DNA of 64,000 nucleotides from JACOND01 sp965202795 (GCA_965202795.1 OZ241848.1:62001-126000), one strand, 5' to 3'. Counted from the first letter of the stretch, positions 14,453 through 24,335 are shown. Notes: generated by a model from the sequence alone, not told the origin. Program-made: numbers and translations.

Positions 14453-17206
14453 CGGGTCCCTTGGCCGGGCAAAAAACTCCCCCCGCTCTATAGATTCAAC
14501 AGTCTCCTGAACCTGCCGGCAGGCCGCCTCAATGGCCTCCCTCAAAGCCTCTTCGCCCTGCCGGGCCGAGGAGCGCCGGCCAAAATTATCCTCCAGACAG
14601 CTGCCCTTTTCAACATAGCCCTTGAAAACAAAATCTTTGCAGCTGTAATAGGCCAGGGCCTTTACAGGGGCGGCGGGCATATCTTCAGCCAGCCCCTTCT
14701 CCAGAGCATGGGCATACAGGCTCAGCTGCAGATTATTTTTGGCCTCTGTCATCCAGCTTTTTATATTGGTCAGGGAGTTTGAGTCGCTCAGCTTATAATC
14801 TATCAGAAAATAACTCCCGTCCTCCCCGCTGCGGTCAGCCCGGTCCAGCCTCCCGGAAAAAGGATAATCGCCCCCGCGCTCCAGCTGGCCGGTTTTTTTA
14901 TTCCAAAAGGCATTGATCTCTTTTTCCATCCCAAAAGGCCTGTAAGAGGGGGCGGCCCCGGCCCGGCGCGCCTTTTCTTTTTCAAGAAATCTCATCATCA
15001 GCGAAATTAAAGAGGATTTGACGACAGGCCACTGGCCCTCCCTCGCAAGAAGCTTTTCCTCCGGCCTGAAGCGCTCCACAAACTCCTCTATCTCCTTTTC
15101 AGAGCTGTCCAAGCTCCTCCCCTCCCTTAAAAACTCCCCAAAGCACTCATGGATAAGGCCCCCGAATGCCAAAGGGGAAAGATCTCTGCCGACAGAAGGC
15201 TCCCGCTCGGCGCCAAAAATATACTTTGCGGCATAGCGAAAGCCGCAGTCGCTGCAGTATTGAAGCCGCCCGGCGGAAAGCCTGATCGCTTCCTTTTGAA
15301 AAAACGGTTTTGGGCTTTTTGCAAGGGCAGCCTTCAGAGACTTCGCTGGGGCCGGCCCCCCCTCCTTCGGGGAGCCGGCCAAAATGCCCTCTATCGTATC
15401 CTGCCGCTTTTGGCTTTCCCAGACAGTCAGGCGGCGGGGCGGCAGCTCTGAAACCGGGAGCAGGCCCTCAAGGGAGGCAAAAAACAGGGAGGGGTTTTGC
15501 TCCCGCCCCAAAAAGTCAGTTTTGGCAAAGGCAAAAACAGCCTCCTCCAAACGGGAAGACTGAAGCAAATAAAGAAGCCCGCGAACAGTCTCCTCTGGAT
15601 GGGGGAAGGGCAGATGAAAGCCCAGATCTGAGACAAGGCTCTGGCGGTCTTCCCAGGCCAAAGCCGGGGGGATGGGCGGCTTCAGAGAATCTTCGTCCAG
15701 CCCCATGATGATGATATGGCTGCCGTCCGCTGAGTGGATCGCGTTAAAGCTCAGGCAGGAAATGCCTTCATGAGTTTCCCGAATTGTCTCTTTTTTCAGG
15801 GAGGCGGCGGTTTTTTCCAGAAGGCGGAGCCAGGCGCCCCATGAAAGCTCCCCCTCAGGCGGCAGAGACTGAAGCGCCTTAAGCGCCATGTCCAAGCTGT
15901 CCGCCAAACCCCGGCTGCCCGAGCTTTCCAGCGCGCTGTCCGGCGGCGGCGGCCAAAACGACAAGGCCCACTCAATAAACTCCCTTCCCCGCGCTTTTTT
16001 GCTCTTGTCCCTTGTCATGCGGGGGCTGGCTATGAGCTTTTTGGAAAGCTCCCTTTCCGGAACCTCAAAATACAGCTTCTGAAATTCCGCAAAATCAGCC
16101 CTGGGCCTCTTATAAAATGAGTAATGCTCCAGGTCGGAAAAGCGGAAAGAGGACTGATGAATCCTCATGGCCGCCAGCCAATGCCGCGCGGCGGGAAAAT
16201 CCTGAAAGCGCGAAAAGGAGCTTTTTTCCGCCCTTATGCCCTCTCTGTTTAAATGCGGCTTCAGGCATGGCCAGTAAATCTCCATATCAGGGGCCAAAAT
16301 GGCTATGTCTTTTTCGCGGACGCCGCGCTCCAGCCAGGCCCGCGCCATGGCGGCCGCTGTCCGCGCCTCCTCAAGCTGCGAGAGGCAGGTTTTGCGGAAA
16401 AAAACCGGGCCTTCTTTTTTTGAGGATTCGGAGGGCTGCCGCGCCGGCCCGCCCGGCGCGCCGCCATAAAGGGAAACCGCCTGCGGGGGCGCCGCGCTGA
16501 GAATCTGGCTGTAGATATCCTCCGCCGATGAAAAAAACTCCGGCTGGCGAAGGCGGGGGATCAGCAGCCTGACTTCAGCCTTCCGGGAAAGCTCTTTTAA
16601 AATAAACTGCTCGCAGGGATCACAGCTCATGCCCAGATCAGCTGTGATTTTTCTTCCGCCAAGGGGCGGAGATGAAAGAGAGGAAGCCTCATGCGATAAA
16701 AGCCCCTTTACGCCGGACTCATGAATAAGGCTTCGCCGCTGCACAGCATGCTGAAAAAAATCCCGGGACAGAAGAAGCCAGGGCTTCCAGCGGGCGGCGG
16801 CGGACCGGCCCTTTGCCTGAAACCACTCCTCCATCAGCTCAGAGCCTTGGGGATGGAGCAAAATCGGCAGGAACCGGCTGAAGAACGACAAAAACTGAGG
16901 GGAGTTTTGAAGGTTTTGCGCAAAGGGATCGGGATGGCTTTGGGCAAAGCCCGCAAACAGCTCCGCAAAAAACAAGTCGGAAACCAGCTCCTTTTTTGGC
17001 GGCAGCTGATAAAACAGCTCCTTGAAAAACTCCTGGATTCTAAGGACAGAGGCTCCGGGAAGGCGGAGCCTGTTTTGAAGCAGAAATTTTTCCGCCGAAA
17101 GCTTTGTTTTGATGTCCGGGACCAGCAGGCAGTCTCTGTCCGGCTGCAAATCGGCCAAAAGATCCCGCCGGAGGCGGGGATCCTCAATCAAGATGATTTT
17201 AAGCAA
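14396..17206 (-). CDS. AddB-like PD-(D/E)XK nuclease with Fe-S cluster motif
   Basis: A 936-residue protein with degenerate helicase-like N-terminal parts and a RecB-family nuclease at the end. Nuclease elements are HECFGEFL (near residue 705) and FLIDYKLSD (Asp, Lys active site, near 810). YCSDCGFRYAAKYIF near 675 and the terminal CAKCFARRWC give the Cys plus CX2CX5C pattern of the AddB/Dna2 iron-sulphur clasp. This fits the AddB subunit of a double-strand-break resection complex, but no AddA helicase is adjacent. The start is a TTG with no obvious Shine-Dalgarno, so the N terminus is uncertain. The last codons are duplicated downstream as an array. Confidence 0.78.
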   Translation of the reverse strand: MLKIILIEDPRLRRDLLADLQPDRDCLLVPDIKTKLSAEKFLLQNRLRLPGASVLRIQEFFKELFYQLPPKKELVSDLFFAELFAGFAQSHPDPFAQNLQNSPQFLSFFSRFLPILLHPQGSELMEEWFQAKGRSAAARWKPWLLLSRDFFQHAVQRRSLIHESGVKGLLSHEASSLSSPPLGGRKITADLGMSCDPCEQFILKELSRKAEVRLLIPRLRQPEFFSSAEDIYSQILSAAPPQAVSLYGGAPGGPARQPSESSKKEGPVFFRKTCLSQLEEARTAAAMARAWLERGVREKDIAILAPDMEIYWPCLKPHLNREGIRAEKSSFSRFQDFPAARHWLAAMRIHQSSFRFSDLEHYSFYKRPRADFAEFQKLYFEVPERELSKKLIASPRMTRDKSKKARGREFIEWALSFWPPPPDSALESSGSRGLADSLDMALKALQSLPPEGELSWGAWLRLLEKTAASLKKETIRETHEGISCLSFNAIHSADGSHIIIMGLDEDSLKPPIPPALAWEDRQSLVSDLGFHLPFPHPEETVRGLLYLLQSSRLEEAVFAFAKTDFLGREQNPSLFFASLEGLLPVSELPPRRLTVWESQKRQDTIEGILAGSPKEGGPAPAKSLKAALAKSPKPFFQKEAIRLSAGRLQYCSDCGFRYAAKYIFGAEREPSVGRDLSPLAFGGLIHECFGEFLREGRSLDSSEKEIEEFVERFRPEEKLLAREGQWPVVKSSLISLMMRFLEKEKARRAGAAPSYRPFGMEKEINAFWNKKTGQLERGGDYPFSGRLDRADRSGEDGSYFLIDYKLSDSNSLTNIKSWMTEAKNNLQLSLYAHALEKGLAEDMPAAPVKALAYYSCKDFVFKGYVEKGSCLEDNFGRRSSARQGEEALREAIEAACRQVQETVESIERGEFFARPRDPKTCAKCFARRWCRAPHLG

Positions 17207-17370
17207 TGGACTGAAGCCCCCCTTATAATTGAACAGATTACTGGACAGGAAGCGCTTGAGGTTTAGGCAATGCCATCCCTTTTTAATCTATGCTGTTTTC
17301 GCTGGCCCCGGCAAAGGCCGGCCCGCCGCTGCCCCGCTGCCCGCAGGCTTTCAGGGAAAAAGCCCTGGCC

Positions 17371-18789
17371 TCATTCCCAAAACATGAACTTCAGCTCTTG
17401 CAGCAGCTTGCGCCCTCCCGCCCGAACCGGCCCCGGGACCCGGCCGCTTCTTAAATCATGCATGGATTCCCTGCATTGTCTTGTTATAAGCTCCACCCGC
17501 ATCTTCCCCAATCTTTCGGTGATTATGGGGCTTATTGTTGGATGGGGCGGATCTATAAGGGAGTCAAAGCTGTTGGCCCGGCGCTCCCTGTCAAACAGGT
17601 CCAGATCCTTTGTGGCCTTTCTGAGCTGTTTGAAAGAATGCGCAGCTGCCTCGCGGACGCCGGGGCTGGGATCGGCCAGAGCCGTTTCCATTATGTCCAA
17701 AACCTTTTTGTCAGGCTTTGCCAAAGCCAGAAACTCCACAGCGAGGATCTTTTTGCGCTCCAAAACGGGGCTGGGTGAAGATTCCGGGCCAAAAACAAAT
17801 TCCAGGCTGTTTGAAGTCTCAAGCCCAAAGTCTATGCCGCCGAGCCGCTGGCGCTCCGCAAAAAATTCAAGTATTTTATAGCCGGCCTCATTTCCGGGGC
17901 GAATTGACACGCGGTAAACCCCGCTCCAGGGGTAGGGCGGAAAATCATAGACCGCTTGATTTTTGCGCGGCTCCAGCGAGCGGAGCGCCGCCTCCGCAAA
18001 CTGACGAAAAATGCCGTCTCTGTAAATGTATTCAGGGGTCTCCGGGTCAAAGTCAAAAAGAAGCGCATCTGACAGCCTGCCATCGCTTAGGACTTTCATG
18101 ATTGAGGCTCCAGAGACAGCCTGAAGGCGGGAGAAAACAGCTTTTGCCGCGCGGCGCCGGCCGGGAGCCTCGCTTAAGGCCGCCTCCAGCATCAAGCTTT
18201 CTTTTTCAATGGGAAGCGGAGGCAGGCGGGCGGACCGGCTGCCGCCAGAGCTGTCTGAGACTGATTTTTCCCCAAAGCCATCCGCCAGCGCCTCGCGGAC
18301 AGTTCCTGAAATCATTGCCCACATCAAGATCTTCATTTGTCCATAGACCAGCCGCTCCGCCTCTTTTTCGCCAGCCTCCCCCTCTGACTGAAGCTCCGCT
18401 ATCATCCGCTCCCTGGCAGATGGCCCATCCGCCGCGTCCAGCAGCGCGGCCGCGTCCTCGGGCCGCTCTTTTAAAATCTGCAATATATGCTCTCCCAATG
18501 GCGGAGCCTGCCGCAATTTTTCCAGCATGTCCGGCCATGGGGAAAGCGCCTGTATGATATACTCCCGGTCCAGCGGATCTGTGTCCGGGGCCAGAGCCAT
18601 ATCTATCACATTCAAATATCTCTCCTCTAAATGAGCCGGGCCGGCAGAGGCCGGCTGGTCTGATGCCGCCGGCTTGTCTGAGGCTTCCGGCTGGTCTGAA
18701 GCTTCCGGCTGGTCTGAGGCCAGAGAAAAAGGCGCCGGCCCCGCCAAAACAAAAATCATGAAAAATATGAAAAACAGATTTTTTGTCAT
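17371..18789 (-). CDS. Exported HEAT-like repeat protein
   Basis: ATG 18789 has an excellent AGGAGG site and opens a signal peptide (MTKNLFFIFFMIFVLAG). Right after the cleavage region is a small tandem repeat (SDQPEASDQPEASDKPAA). The rest is helical; near the end EPR/DPSPGVREAAAHSFKQLRK looks like a HEAT repeat. I do not recognise a specific family and no catalytic motif is visible, so a periplasmic scaffold role is a guess. A longer frame to 18954 exists but lacks a signal peptide at its start and a Shine-Dalgarno. A second HEAT-like envelope protein is encoded at 26272-27792. Confidence 0.72.
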   Translation of the reverse strand: MTKNLFFIFFMIFVLAGPAPFSLASDQPEASDQPEASDKPAASDQPASAGPAHLEERYLNVIDMALAPDTDPLDREYIIQALSPWPDMLEKLRQAPPLGEHILQILKERPEDAAALLDAADGPSARERMIAELQSEGEAGEKEAERLVYGQMKILMWAMISGTVREALADGFGEKSVSDSSGGSRSARLPPLPIEKESLMLEAALSEAPGRRRAAKAVFSRLQAVSGASIMKVLSDGRLSDALLFDFDPETPEYIYRDGIFRQFAEAALRSLEPRKNQAVYDFPPYPWSGVYRVSIRPGNEAGYKILEFFAERQRLGGIDFGLETSNSLEFVFGPESSPSPVLERKKILAVEFLALAKPDKKVLDIMETALADPSPGVREAAAHSFKQLRKATKDLDLFDRERRANSFDSLIDPPHPTISPIITERLGKMRVELITRQCRESMHDLRSGRVPGPVRAGGRKLLQELKFMFWE

Positions 18790-18815
18790 TTTAAACCTCC
18801 TGATTTGAATATCCC

Positions 18816-18844
18816 TGTATATGCCCCCCCTTTTTTTTTGTCTT
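18816..18844 (-). promoter_or_regulatory. Possible sigma70 promoter for the exported HEAT-like gene
   Basis: Minus strand: AAGACA (18839-18844), 17 bases of A/G runs, then TATACA (18816-18821), 26 bases before the start codon. Confidence 0.4.
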
Positions 18845-19225
18845 TTTGCCGCGCGGGGGCCTCTCAATAAGGCGCGGCCCCGGGCTGAAACTATCTGAAT
18901 TTTGCGCTGAGTGTAGCGCGAGGGCCGCCCGCCTGTCAAGGCTTTTTTTGGCATGTTCCCCGCGGCCTGTTTGTCTGGACGGCCTGTTTGTCTGGACGGC
19001 CTCGCGGCCGTTCCCGGCCGTTCCCGGCCGTTCGCGGCTGTTCCCGGCTGTTCGCGCGCCTCCGCAGAGAAGCAAAGCCTGTCCAGAGGCGTCTTTCGCG
19101 CCGGGAATCAGCCGCTTTTCAGCCAAATGCTCCAGGCGCCTTCTGACAAACCTTTTAGCATGGCCCACATCTTTTGCTCTATGGCAATTTTGCTGGGCGC
19201 ATGTTAAAATTTCCTGGCAAAACAA
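18845..19225. other. Non-coding gap between the HEAT-like gene and pdxJ
   Basis: About 380 bases between divergent genes. Contains simple repeats (see 18953-19062) and no convincing gene. No good Shine-Dalgarno or promoter for pdxJ is obvious. Confidence 0.45.
18953..19062 (+). repeat. Short tandem repeats related to the 30-bp family
   Basis: Two copies of GGCCTGTTTGTCTGGAC are followed by GGCCTCGCGGCCGTTCC and then several CGGCCGTTCC/CGGCTGTTCC units. The central block is identical to the core of the array at 10926-11219. Confidence 0.75.
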
Positions 19226-20059
19226 ATGCCGCCCATGCCTCAAGCCGCAAAATTAAGCGTCAATGTCAACAAGATCGCCACCCTCCGCAATGCAAGGGGA
19301 GGGAATGTTCCCTGTTTGAGGGCCATGTCGCGGCTTATTCTAAAATCAGGGGCTGATGGCCTCACGGCGCATCCCCGGCCGGACGAAAGGCATATCCGAA
19401 AAAGCGATGTCCCCGATCTCAAAAAAATTGTCCAGAGCTATAAAGGCAGGGAGCTGAATATTGAGGGCTTTCCCTCAAAAAATTTTTTAGATCTTGTGGC
19501 GGAGGTCCGGCCTGATCAGTGCTCTCTGGTCCCCGACCCCCCCTATGTTTTAACCTCCAATGCCGGCTGGCGGCTTCATAAAAATCTCCGCTTGCTGGAG
19601 GGCGCCCTGAAGAGGCTGAGGGAGCGGAACATCCGCGCCAGCCTGTTTTTAGAGCCTCTAAGCATGAGCCGCGGGGAATGGGAGGCGCTTTCCGCCCTTC
19701 GCCCCGACCGCATTGAGCTTTACACCGAAGCCCTAACCCTGAGCCTCGCCGGCTCCCTGAGCCGCCGCCGCCCGGCAGCTGGCGGGCAAAAAAAACAAGC
19801 CGCAGAGCCGGAGCGGGTGATTTTGGCCTACAAAGGCGCCGCTGAAAAAGCCCTTGAGATGGGCATAGAGGTCAATGCGGGGCATGACTTAAATCAAAAA
19901 AATCTGCCCCGCATTTTGCATGAAATCCCAGAGATCAAAGAGGTCTCCATCGGCCAGGCGCTGATTGCCGAAGCCCTGGAGCATGGACTGAAACACACCG
20001 TTCAGTCCTATCTGAAAATCATCAGGGCTGCCGCCAAACAACAGTCCGCGGCAAACTGA
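19226..20059 (+). CDS. pdxJ: Pyridoxine 5'-phosphate synthase
   Basis: Condenses 3-amino-2-oxopropyl phosphate with 1-deoxyxylulose 5-phosphate to form pyridoxine 5'-phosphate, the last ring-forming step of DXP-dependent vitamin B6 synthesis. LSVNVNKIATLRNARGG, AGADGLTAHPRPDERHI and NIEGFPS are the conserved beta-strand motifs, and GHDLNQKNLP and EVSIGQALIAEAL match the C-terminal phosphate-binding end. An Ala/Arg/Gln-rich insertion lies near residue 190. The start may be ATG 19226 or ATG 19235; neither has a clear ribosome-binding site. It converges with the TonB receptor gene. Confidence 0.9.
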   Translation: MPPMPQAAKLSVNVNKIATLRNARGGNVPCLRAMSRLILKSGADGLTAHPRPDERHIRKSDVPDLKKIVQSYKGRELNIEGFPSKNFLDLVAEVRPDQCSLVPDPPYVLTSNAGWRLHKNLRLLEGALKRLRERNIRASLFLEPLSMSRGEWEALSALRPDRIELYTEALTLSLAGSLSRRRPAAGGQKKQAAEPERVILAYKGAAEKALEMGIEVNAGHDLNQKNLPRILHEIPEIKEVSIGQALIAEALEHGLKHTVQSYLKIIRAAAKQQSAAN

Positions 20060-20077
20060 GAGCTTTTCCAAAAAGCG

Positions 20078-21952
20078 CTAAAAATTGCTAAACTCAAAGG
20101 TCAGCCACACAGTCCGGCTGGGGCCAAGGGTGTTAAAGCCCAAGTCATATTTTTCATCCATTAGATTTCTCACAGAAATCCCAAGGCGGACGCCTTTTGC
20201 CGCATTGTAGGATGACCGGACATCAACCAGATTCACGCTGTCCCCGAGCTTGACCTCCCGGACTCCCCTGTGTGTGAAATCAGCGCCAAGAGCCAGTTTT
20301 GGAGTCACAGAATAATCCGCCCCGGCTGAGGCGAGATGCCGGACAGGGTTGTGGCCCCTGGCAAACCGCATGTTTTGCGCGTCAGTGTAAGTGTAGTTTG
20401 CCCGGCTGCTCCACCGGCCAAGATTTAGGCCCGCCTGAAACCCCAGCCCGGAGATTTTTCCCCCATCCATGGGCTGGACAGCCTCGCCATAGCTGACAGT
20501 GTTTTCCAAATCAGTCTCATAAACAGCCACATCAATAAAATAAAGGCTGCCTTTTTCAATCCGGAGCCCAAACTCATAAGTTTTGGATTTTTCCAGCTCC
20601 AGGTCAGGATCAAACCAAAGGTATTGCTCGTCAAAGCCGGGGGCGCGAAAGCCTGTTCCCGCGCCGGTTCTGATAAAAATATCATTGGAGCTGATTTTCG
20701 CCACCTGCCAGGAGGCGGCGCCGCTCCAGGTCCAAATCCCCTCATAAATGTCGCCGGACAAGTCGTCAGCCCGCGCGGAGACCTGATAGGCCAAAGGCCC
20801 ATAGCCGCCCTCCATCTGAGAAAAAGCCGCTCGGGAGATTCGCTTCCTGAGAGGGTATTCAGGCGACCCGTCCTCATTGATCCCCGGATGAGAGCTGATG
20901 CTCTCCCTCTGGCTCTCCAGGCCGGCGGTCAGTTCATAAGAATCCCCATGAAAGTCAAATGTGTATTGGCCAAGAGCTTTAATGCTGATGCGGCGGCTTG
21001 TGTATTTTTCCTCAAACTCATCCCTGTTATCCGAGTAAGTCTGGCTTTCGCTGTCATAGCCCGTGATGAGCTGAAACAGCAGGTTTGGGGACACATAGTA
21101 AGAGCTTCCAAGGCTGATAAGATCAAATCCCCCGCCCGGCTCGCTCAGTTTTGGAACTCCGCTGCTTCCGCTGTCATAAAAGGACGCGGAGCCTTCCAGA
21201 AGCCAGTTTCTGCCTTCCGGCATGTGGCTGGCATTCAGGGCTAAAAATTTCTCCCGGTGGCTTCCTGATTTTTCCGCCGCGTCCGCGCTGTGATCCCCCT
21301 GCGCGGAGATCCGGACCCCTGAGAGGCCGGATTCTGAGCGGACATGCCCGCTGACCATGCCTGTTTTCCCGGTATTGGATTCATTGGAGATTTCCGAAAG
21401 AGCCTCAAAGCAGACAAGCTTTTCCGGCGGACAGTCCGCTTTTTTTGTAAAAATGTGAATCAGGCCGCCAATGGGCGAGCCATGCATGATGGAAGGCCCC
21501 TTGATGATTTCGATCCTTTTGATGTGATGGACAGGGATAAATCCATAGACCGGCTCCGCCAGCATGGCGTCCTCCTGCCGGATGCCGTCCACAAACAGAT
21601 CGGTTTGAGCGTCTGTGGCGCCCCGCAAAGCGGGAAAGGCGGCGTCAGTGTCGGAGGACTCAGGGGAATCCCAATGATAGCGGCGGACCTGAACCCCCGC
21701 CCGCTCCAAAATATCAGGCAGATCACAGCCGGGGCATCTTTTGATGTCCTCCTCTGTGATGACGGTCATGGAGATAAGCCGGCTCCGGCTCTCCCTGGGG
21801 CTTATCAGCGAGGGCGCGGCCAGCCGCGGGGCGGCGGCGGCAGTCAGAGCCGGATCTGCGGGGGCTGAAAAAGCCTGAAGCGGAAAAACGGGGGAGAAAG
21901 CTGCCGCCGCCGCAAGAATCAGCTGTTTGAGCTGTTTTATTTGTTTTGCCAT
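20078..21952 (-). CDS. TonB-dependent outer-membrane receptor
   Basis: Outer-membrane barrel with an N-terminal plug, importing a scarce ligand such as a siderophore, haem or cobalamin with TonB energy. After the signal peptide (residues 1-30, ending around LQAFSA) comes a plug domain: MTVITEEDIKRCPGCDLPDI, FPALRG, DLFVDGIRQ and RIEIIKGPSIMHGSPIGGLI. The barrel follows and ends with the outer-membrane signature of a terminal Phe (FEFSNF), preceded by NLMDEKYDLGFNTLGPSRT. ATG 21952 has a GGGGGG site and a TATAAT element just upstream; the longer frame to 22090 has no signal peptide. The ligand is not readable. No TonB/ExbBD genes are nearby. Confidence 0.9.
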   Translation of the reverse strand: MAKQIKQLKQLILAAAAAFSPVFPLQAFSAPADPALTAAAAPRLAAPSLISPRESRSRLISMTVITEEDIKRCPGCDLPDILERAGVQVRRYHWDSPESSDTDAAFPALRGATDAQTDLFVDGIRQEDAMLAEPVYGFIPVHHIKRIEIIKGPSIMHGSPIGGLIHIFTKKADCPPEKLVCFEALSEISNESNTGKTGMVSGHVRSESGLSGVRISAQGDHSADAAEKSGSHREKFLALNASHMPEGRNWLLEGSASFYDSGSSGVPKLSEPGGGFDLISLGSSYYVSPNLLFQLITGYDSESQTYSDNRDEFEEKYTSRRISIKALGQYTFDFHGDSYELTAGLESQRESISSHPGINEDGSPEYPLRKRISRAAFSQMEGGYGPLAYQVSARADDLSGDIYEGIWTWSGAASWQVAKISSNDIFIRTGAGTGFRAPGFDEQYLWFDPDLELEKSKTYEFGLRIEKGSLYFIDVAVYETDLENTVSYGEAVQPMDGGKISGLGFQAGLNLGRWSSRANYTYTDAQNMRFARGHNPVRHLASAGADYSVTPKLALGADFTHRGVREVKLGDSVNLVDVRSSYNAAKGVRLGISVRNLMDEKYDLGFNTLGPSRTVWLTFEFSNF

Positions 21953-21970
21953 GAATGGCCCCCCTTTTTT

Positions 21971-21999
21971 ATTATATACTGGTTTTATTTGAGTTGTCC
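21971..21999 (-). promoter_or_regulatory. Possible promoter of the TonB receptor gene
   Basis: Minus strand: GGACAA (21994-21999), 17-base spacer, TATAAT (21971-21976). It would give a very short leader before the GGGGGG site and ATG 21952, so the true promoter may differ. Confidence 0.4.
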
Positions 22000-22144
22000 T
22001 GTTTTTTTTTTGCCTCTTCCCCCCAGACACCCCAGGGCCGCCCCCCATAGCTCCCCCGCAAATTAGACAATTTTTCCACCGGCAGATCAAGCAGTCTTAA
22101 AAAAAAACCAGGCGCCGCGCCCAGGGCCGGGATTTTTCAGCCCC

Positions 22145-24100
22145 TTAATCGGGGAGAACCGCCTCGCGGCATTTTTTTCTGCCCAGCAAACGGCTCTGCC
22201 AAAAACGGATCAGCCCATTTGAGAAGCCCGGCTTAGCTTCAACAGAGGCTGGTTTTTTATCTGCGGCGGGATCTGCGGAGGCGCTTTTTTTTCGCTCGCT
22301 CATTAACAAAGAAACCAGGTCCGCAGCTTTGTCGCCTGCCTGCATCGCTTTGCCAACTATCCGGTTAAACTCCTCATCCGAAAGATAACCAGCGCCTTTT
22401 TTTCTGACTGCCTCTTGGGCAAAACGCAAATACTCCTCAGTTGCTGAGCTCCATTTGCCTTTAGCATGAAATTGTTCCAGAGCCATTTCCAGGGGGGTTT
22501 TTCCATGGCCGTCTCCTTCCGTCCGGGCAGTCCATGTCTGGTCAAATAAGTCAAACATATCCTCCATCAAACGATAAGCGATTTGACGCCTGTCAGTTAA
22601 AAGAGCCCGATGTATGGGGAACAAGCCATCCGCATCAGGGATTGTCTGATCAGCCCCCCTGCTGATCAGAAATTCAATCACACGGGGCCGAAACCTTTCC
22701 GCCGCCAAAGACAGGGGGGTTCTCCCCTTTCCGCTGTAAGCGCTCCAGTCTGCCGCGCCGCCGGTTTCTTCAAATAATTTCAGCATTCTCACAATAGATT
22801 TGTCATGCTTTCTGTCAAGAGCCATGTCCCCGATTTCTGAGTAGTATTCTACTTCCGCAGGCATCATTATCGCTTGATGAATCGGAGAGTCAGACAGCTC
22901 CGCAGACAGCTCCGCAGACAGCGCGCCGCCCTCAGCAGTTTGGCTGGCTGCTGTTTTGCCCTCTAATTTTTTGACTCCGCTGATGACTCCGCTGATTTGC
23001 GCGCCGCCCCTTTCCATGAGCCGCCACTCCATAGCTTTCTCATAATCGCGAATTAGCTCATACTCTTCGGCAACAGCCTCTCGGGACGCGCCCAGTTCAA
23101 AAGCCCGCCGAAACAGCGCCCGGGCCCTGGCCGGATTCCTTGGAATAACGGCGCTGCCGCTTCCGTCATAGGCGCCCTTCAGGTATATCTGAGCCTGGCG
23201 AAAAGCCGCAGCGCGGGAAAACTCCCTGTCAGAATCATCGCCGGCCCCCTGGCGATAGCGATACAATGCCTCCTCCATATCGCCAGCCATCTCTAAAAGA
23301 GGCGCCAGCCGCCGGGCGGCTTCAATATGCCCCTTCACAGCCAAATGCCTGTACCAGTAAACAGCCTCCTGAATATTCGCCTCTCCGCCGGCCGCTTCCA
23401 GCTCCTTAGCCAGATCAAAAACCTGCTCATTAAACAATAAAGCGTCCAAAGATTCCTCTTCTTTCAGCTTCGCCGAGAGGCTTTGAAACCTGGATGCGGC
23501 GTCTTTTTCAGCAGCCCGCGCGTCTGGCGGCTGCGGAGCGGCCCCGGCGGCGGCCCCGCGAGCTTCAAAGCTCTCTAAAAAATTTCCCTCCGAAACTCTC
23601 AGCTTGTGATCATGAATTAGCCGAAGGCTTGGATTTGAGAGGGCCTCGTGAGCCTTCTGAAGCTCCTGAAATCTCCTCTTCGCCTCTTCCGGATCCCCGG
23701 GGTTTTTGTCTGGATGAAGGTTTTTGCGAATCTCCTGATAAGCCTTCGTGATCGCCGCGGCCGGGCTGTCTGACGGAACGCCAAAGAGCTTGTAAAAATT
23801 TGGCTCCTCCTTGAAGCCAGCCTCTTTCAGCCAGCTGTCATATCTGGCCCGGAGACGAGGGTCCTGAAGCGCTTCGAGCGCCCGCTCCGCCTCCTCAAGC
23901 CTTTGCCTGGATTCCCGGCTGGAGCTGGAGCGCAGCCTTTTTATGACGCGCTGGCCCGCTCGATTCAGATCCTCAGAAGACGCTCTGGGAAAAACGCCAA
24001 GAATCTTGTAAAAATCACTGGAAAATTCACTGGAAGGGGGGGCTGCCCCGCCTTCCGCCGAAAAAAACAGCAGCATGAAAAAAAACAGGATTTTCCTCAT
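22145..24100 (-). CDS. Exported tandem J-domain, Sel1-like and ankyrin repeat protein
   Basis: ATG 24100 (site GAGGCG) opens a clear signal peptide, MRKILFFFMLLFFSAEGGAA, so the J domains are exported rather than cytosolic. The first J-like domain (about residues 28-88, FYKILGVFPRAS) has lost the HPD motif. The second (about 96-160, FYKLFGVPSDSP) keeps it in LHPDKNP, the part that stimulates Hsp70 ATPase. Sel1/TPR-like helices follow (about 215-345, AVYWYRHLAVKGHIEAARRL) and then ankyrin repeats (about 420-560, GRTPLSLAAERFRPRVIEFL). No periplasmic Hsp70 is known as a standard component, so the target may be a host chaperone; this is an inference. Its neighbour at 24336 has a related design. 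Confidence 0.8.
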   Translation of the reverse strand: MRKILFFFMLLFFSAEGGAAPPSSEFSSDFYKILGVFPRASSEDLNRAGQRVIKRLRSSSSRESRQRLEEAERALEALQDPRLRARYDSWLKEAGFKEEPNFYKLFGVPSDSPAAAITKAYQEIRKNLHPDKNPGDPEEAKRRFQELQKAHEALSNPSLRLIHDHKLRVSEGNFLESFEARGAAAGAAPQPPDARAAEKDAASRFQSLSAKLKEEESLDALLFNEQVFDLAKELEAAGGEANIQEAVYWYRHLAVKGHIEAARRLAPLLEMAGDMEEALYRYRQGAGDDSDREFSRAAAFRQAQIYLKGAYDGSGSAVIPRNPARARALFRRAFELGASREAVAEEYELIRDYEKAMEWRLMERGGAQISGVISGVKKLEGKTAASQTAEGGALSAELSAELSDSPIHQAIMMPAEVEYYSEIGDMALDRKHDKSIVRMLKLFEETGGAADWSAYSGKGRTPLSLAAERFRPRVIEFLISRGADQTIPDADGLFPIHRALLTDRRQIAYRLMEDMFDLFDQTWTARTEGDGHGKTPLEMALEQFHAKGKWSSATEEYLRFAQEAVRKKGAGYLSDEEFNRIVGKAMQAGDKAADLVSLLMSERKKSASADPAADKKPASVEAKPGFSNGLIRFWQSRLLGRKKCREAVLPD

Positions 24101-24123
24101 AATCGCCTCTTTACTGGCAAACA

Positions 24124-24152
24124 AAAATACAAAACGCCCTGCCGCATGTCAA
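24124..24152 (-). promoter_or_regulatory. Sigma70-type promoter for the tandem J-domain gene
   Basis: Minus strand: perfect TTGACA (24147-24152), 17-base spacer, TATTTT (24124-24129), then 23 bases to ATG 24100 including its Shine-Dalgarno. Confidence 0.6.
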
Positions 24153-24335
24153 CAAAAATTTTTTGCCTGTAAAAAAACCGCCTGCCCGCGCGGGGCGCGT
24201 GTCTGGAAGAAAAATCCCGGCTGCGGAGCAAAAAATCATGCCCCGGGAGCCGCGGCGCCCTGAGCCGCGGCCAAAACCCCTCCACAGGCTGCTGTTTAAA
24301 TTCTGGAGGGCGCTGTCTCTGGTTTTTTGCTTTTT

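Noticed and set aside
14098..14472. 124-residue repeat protein on the minus strand
   Set aside because: It is the 75-bp array read out of frame, overlapping the nuclease end and the ppsR start.
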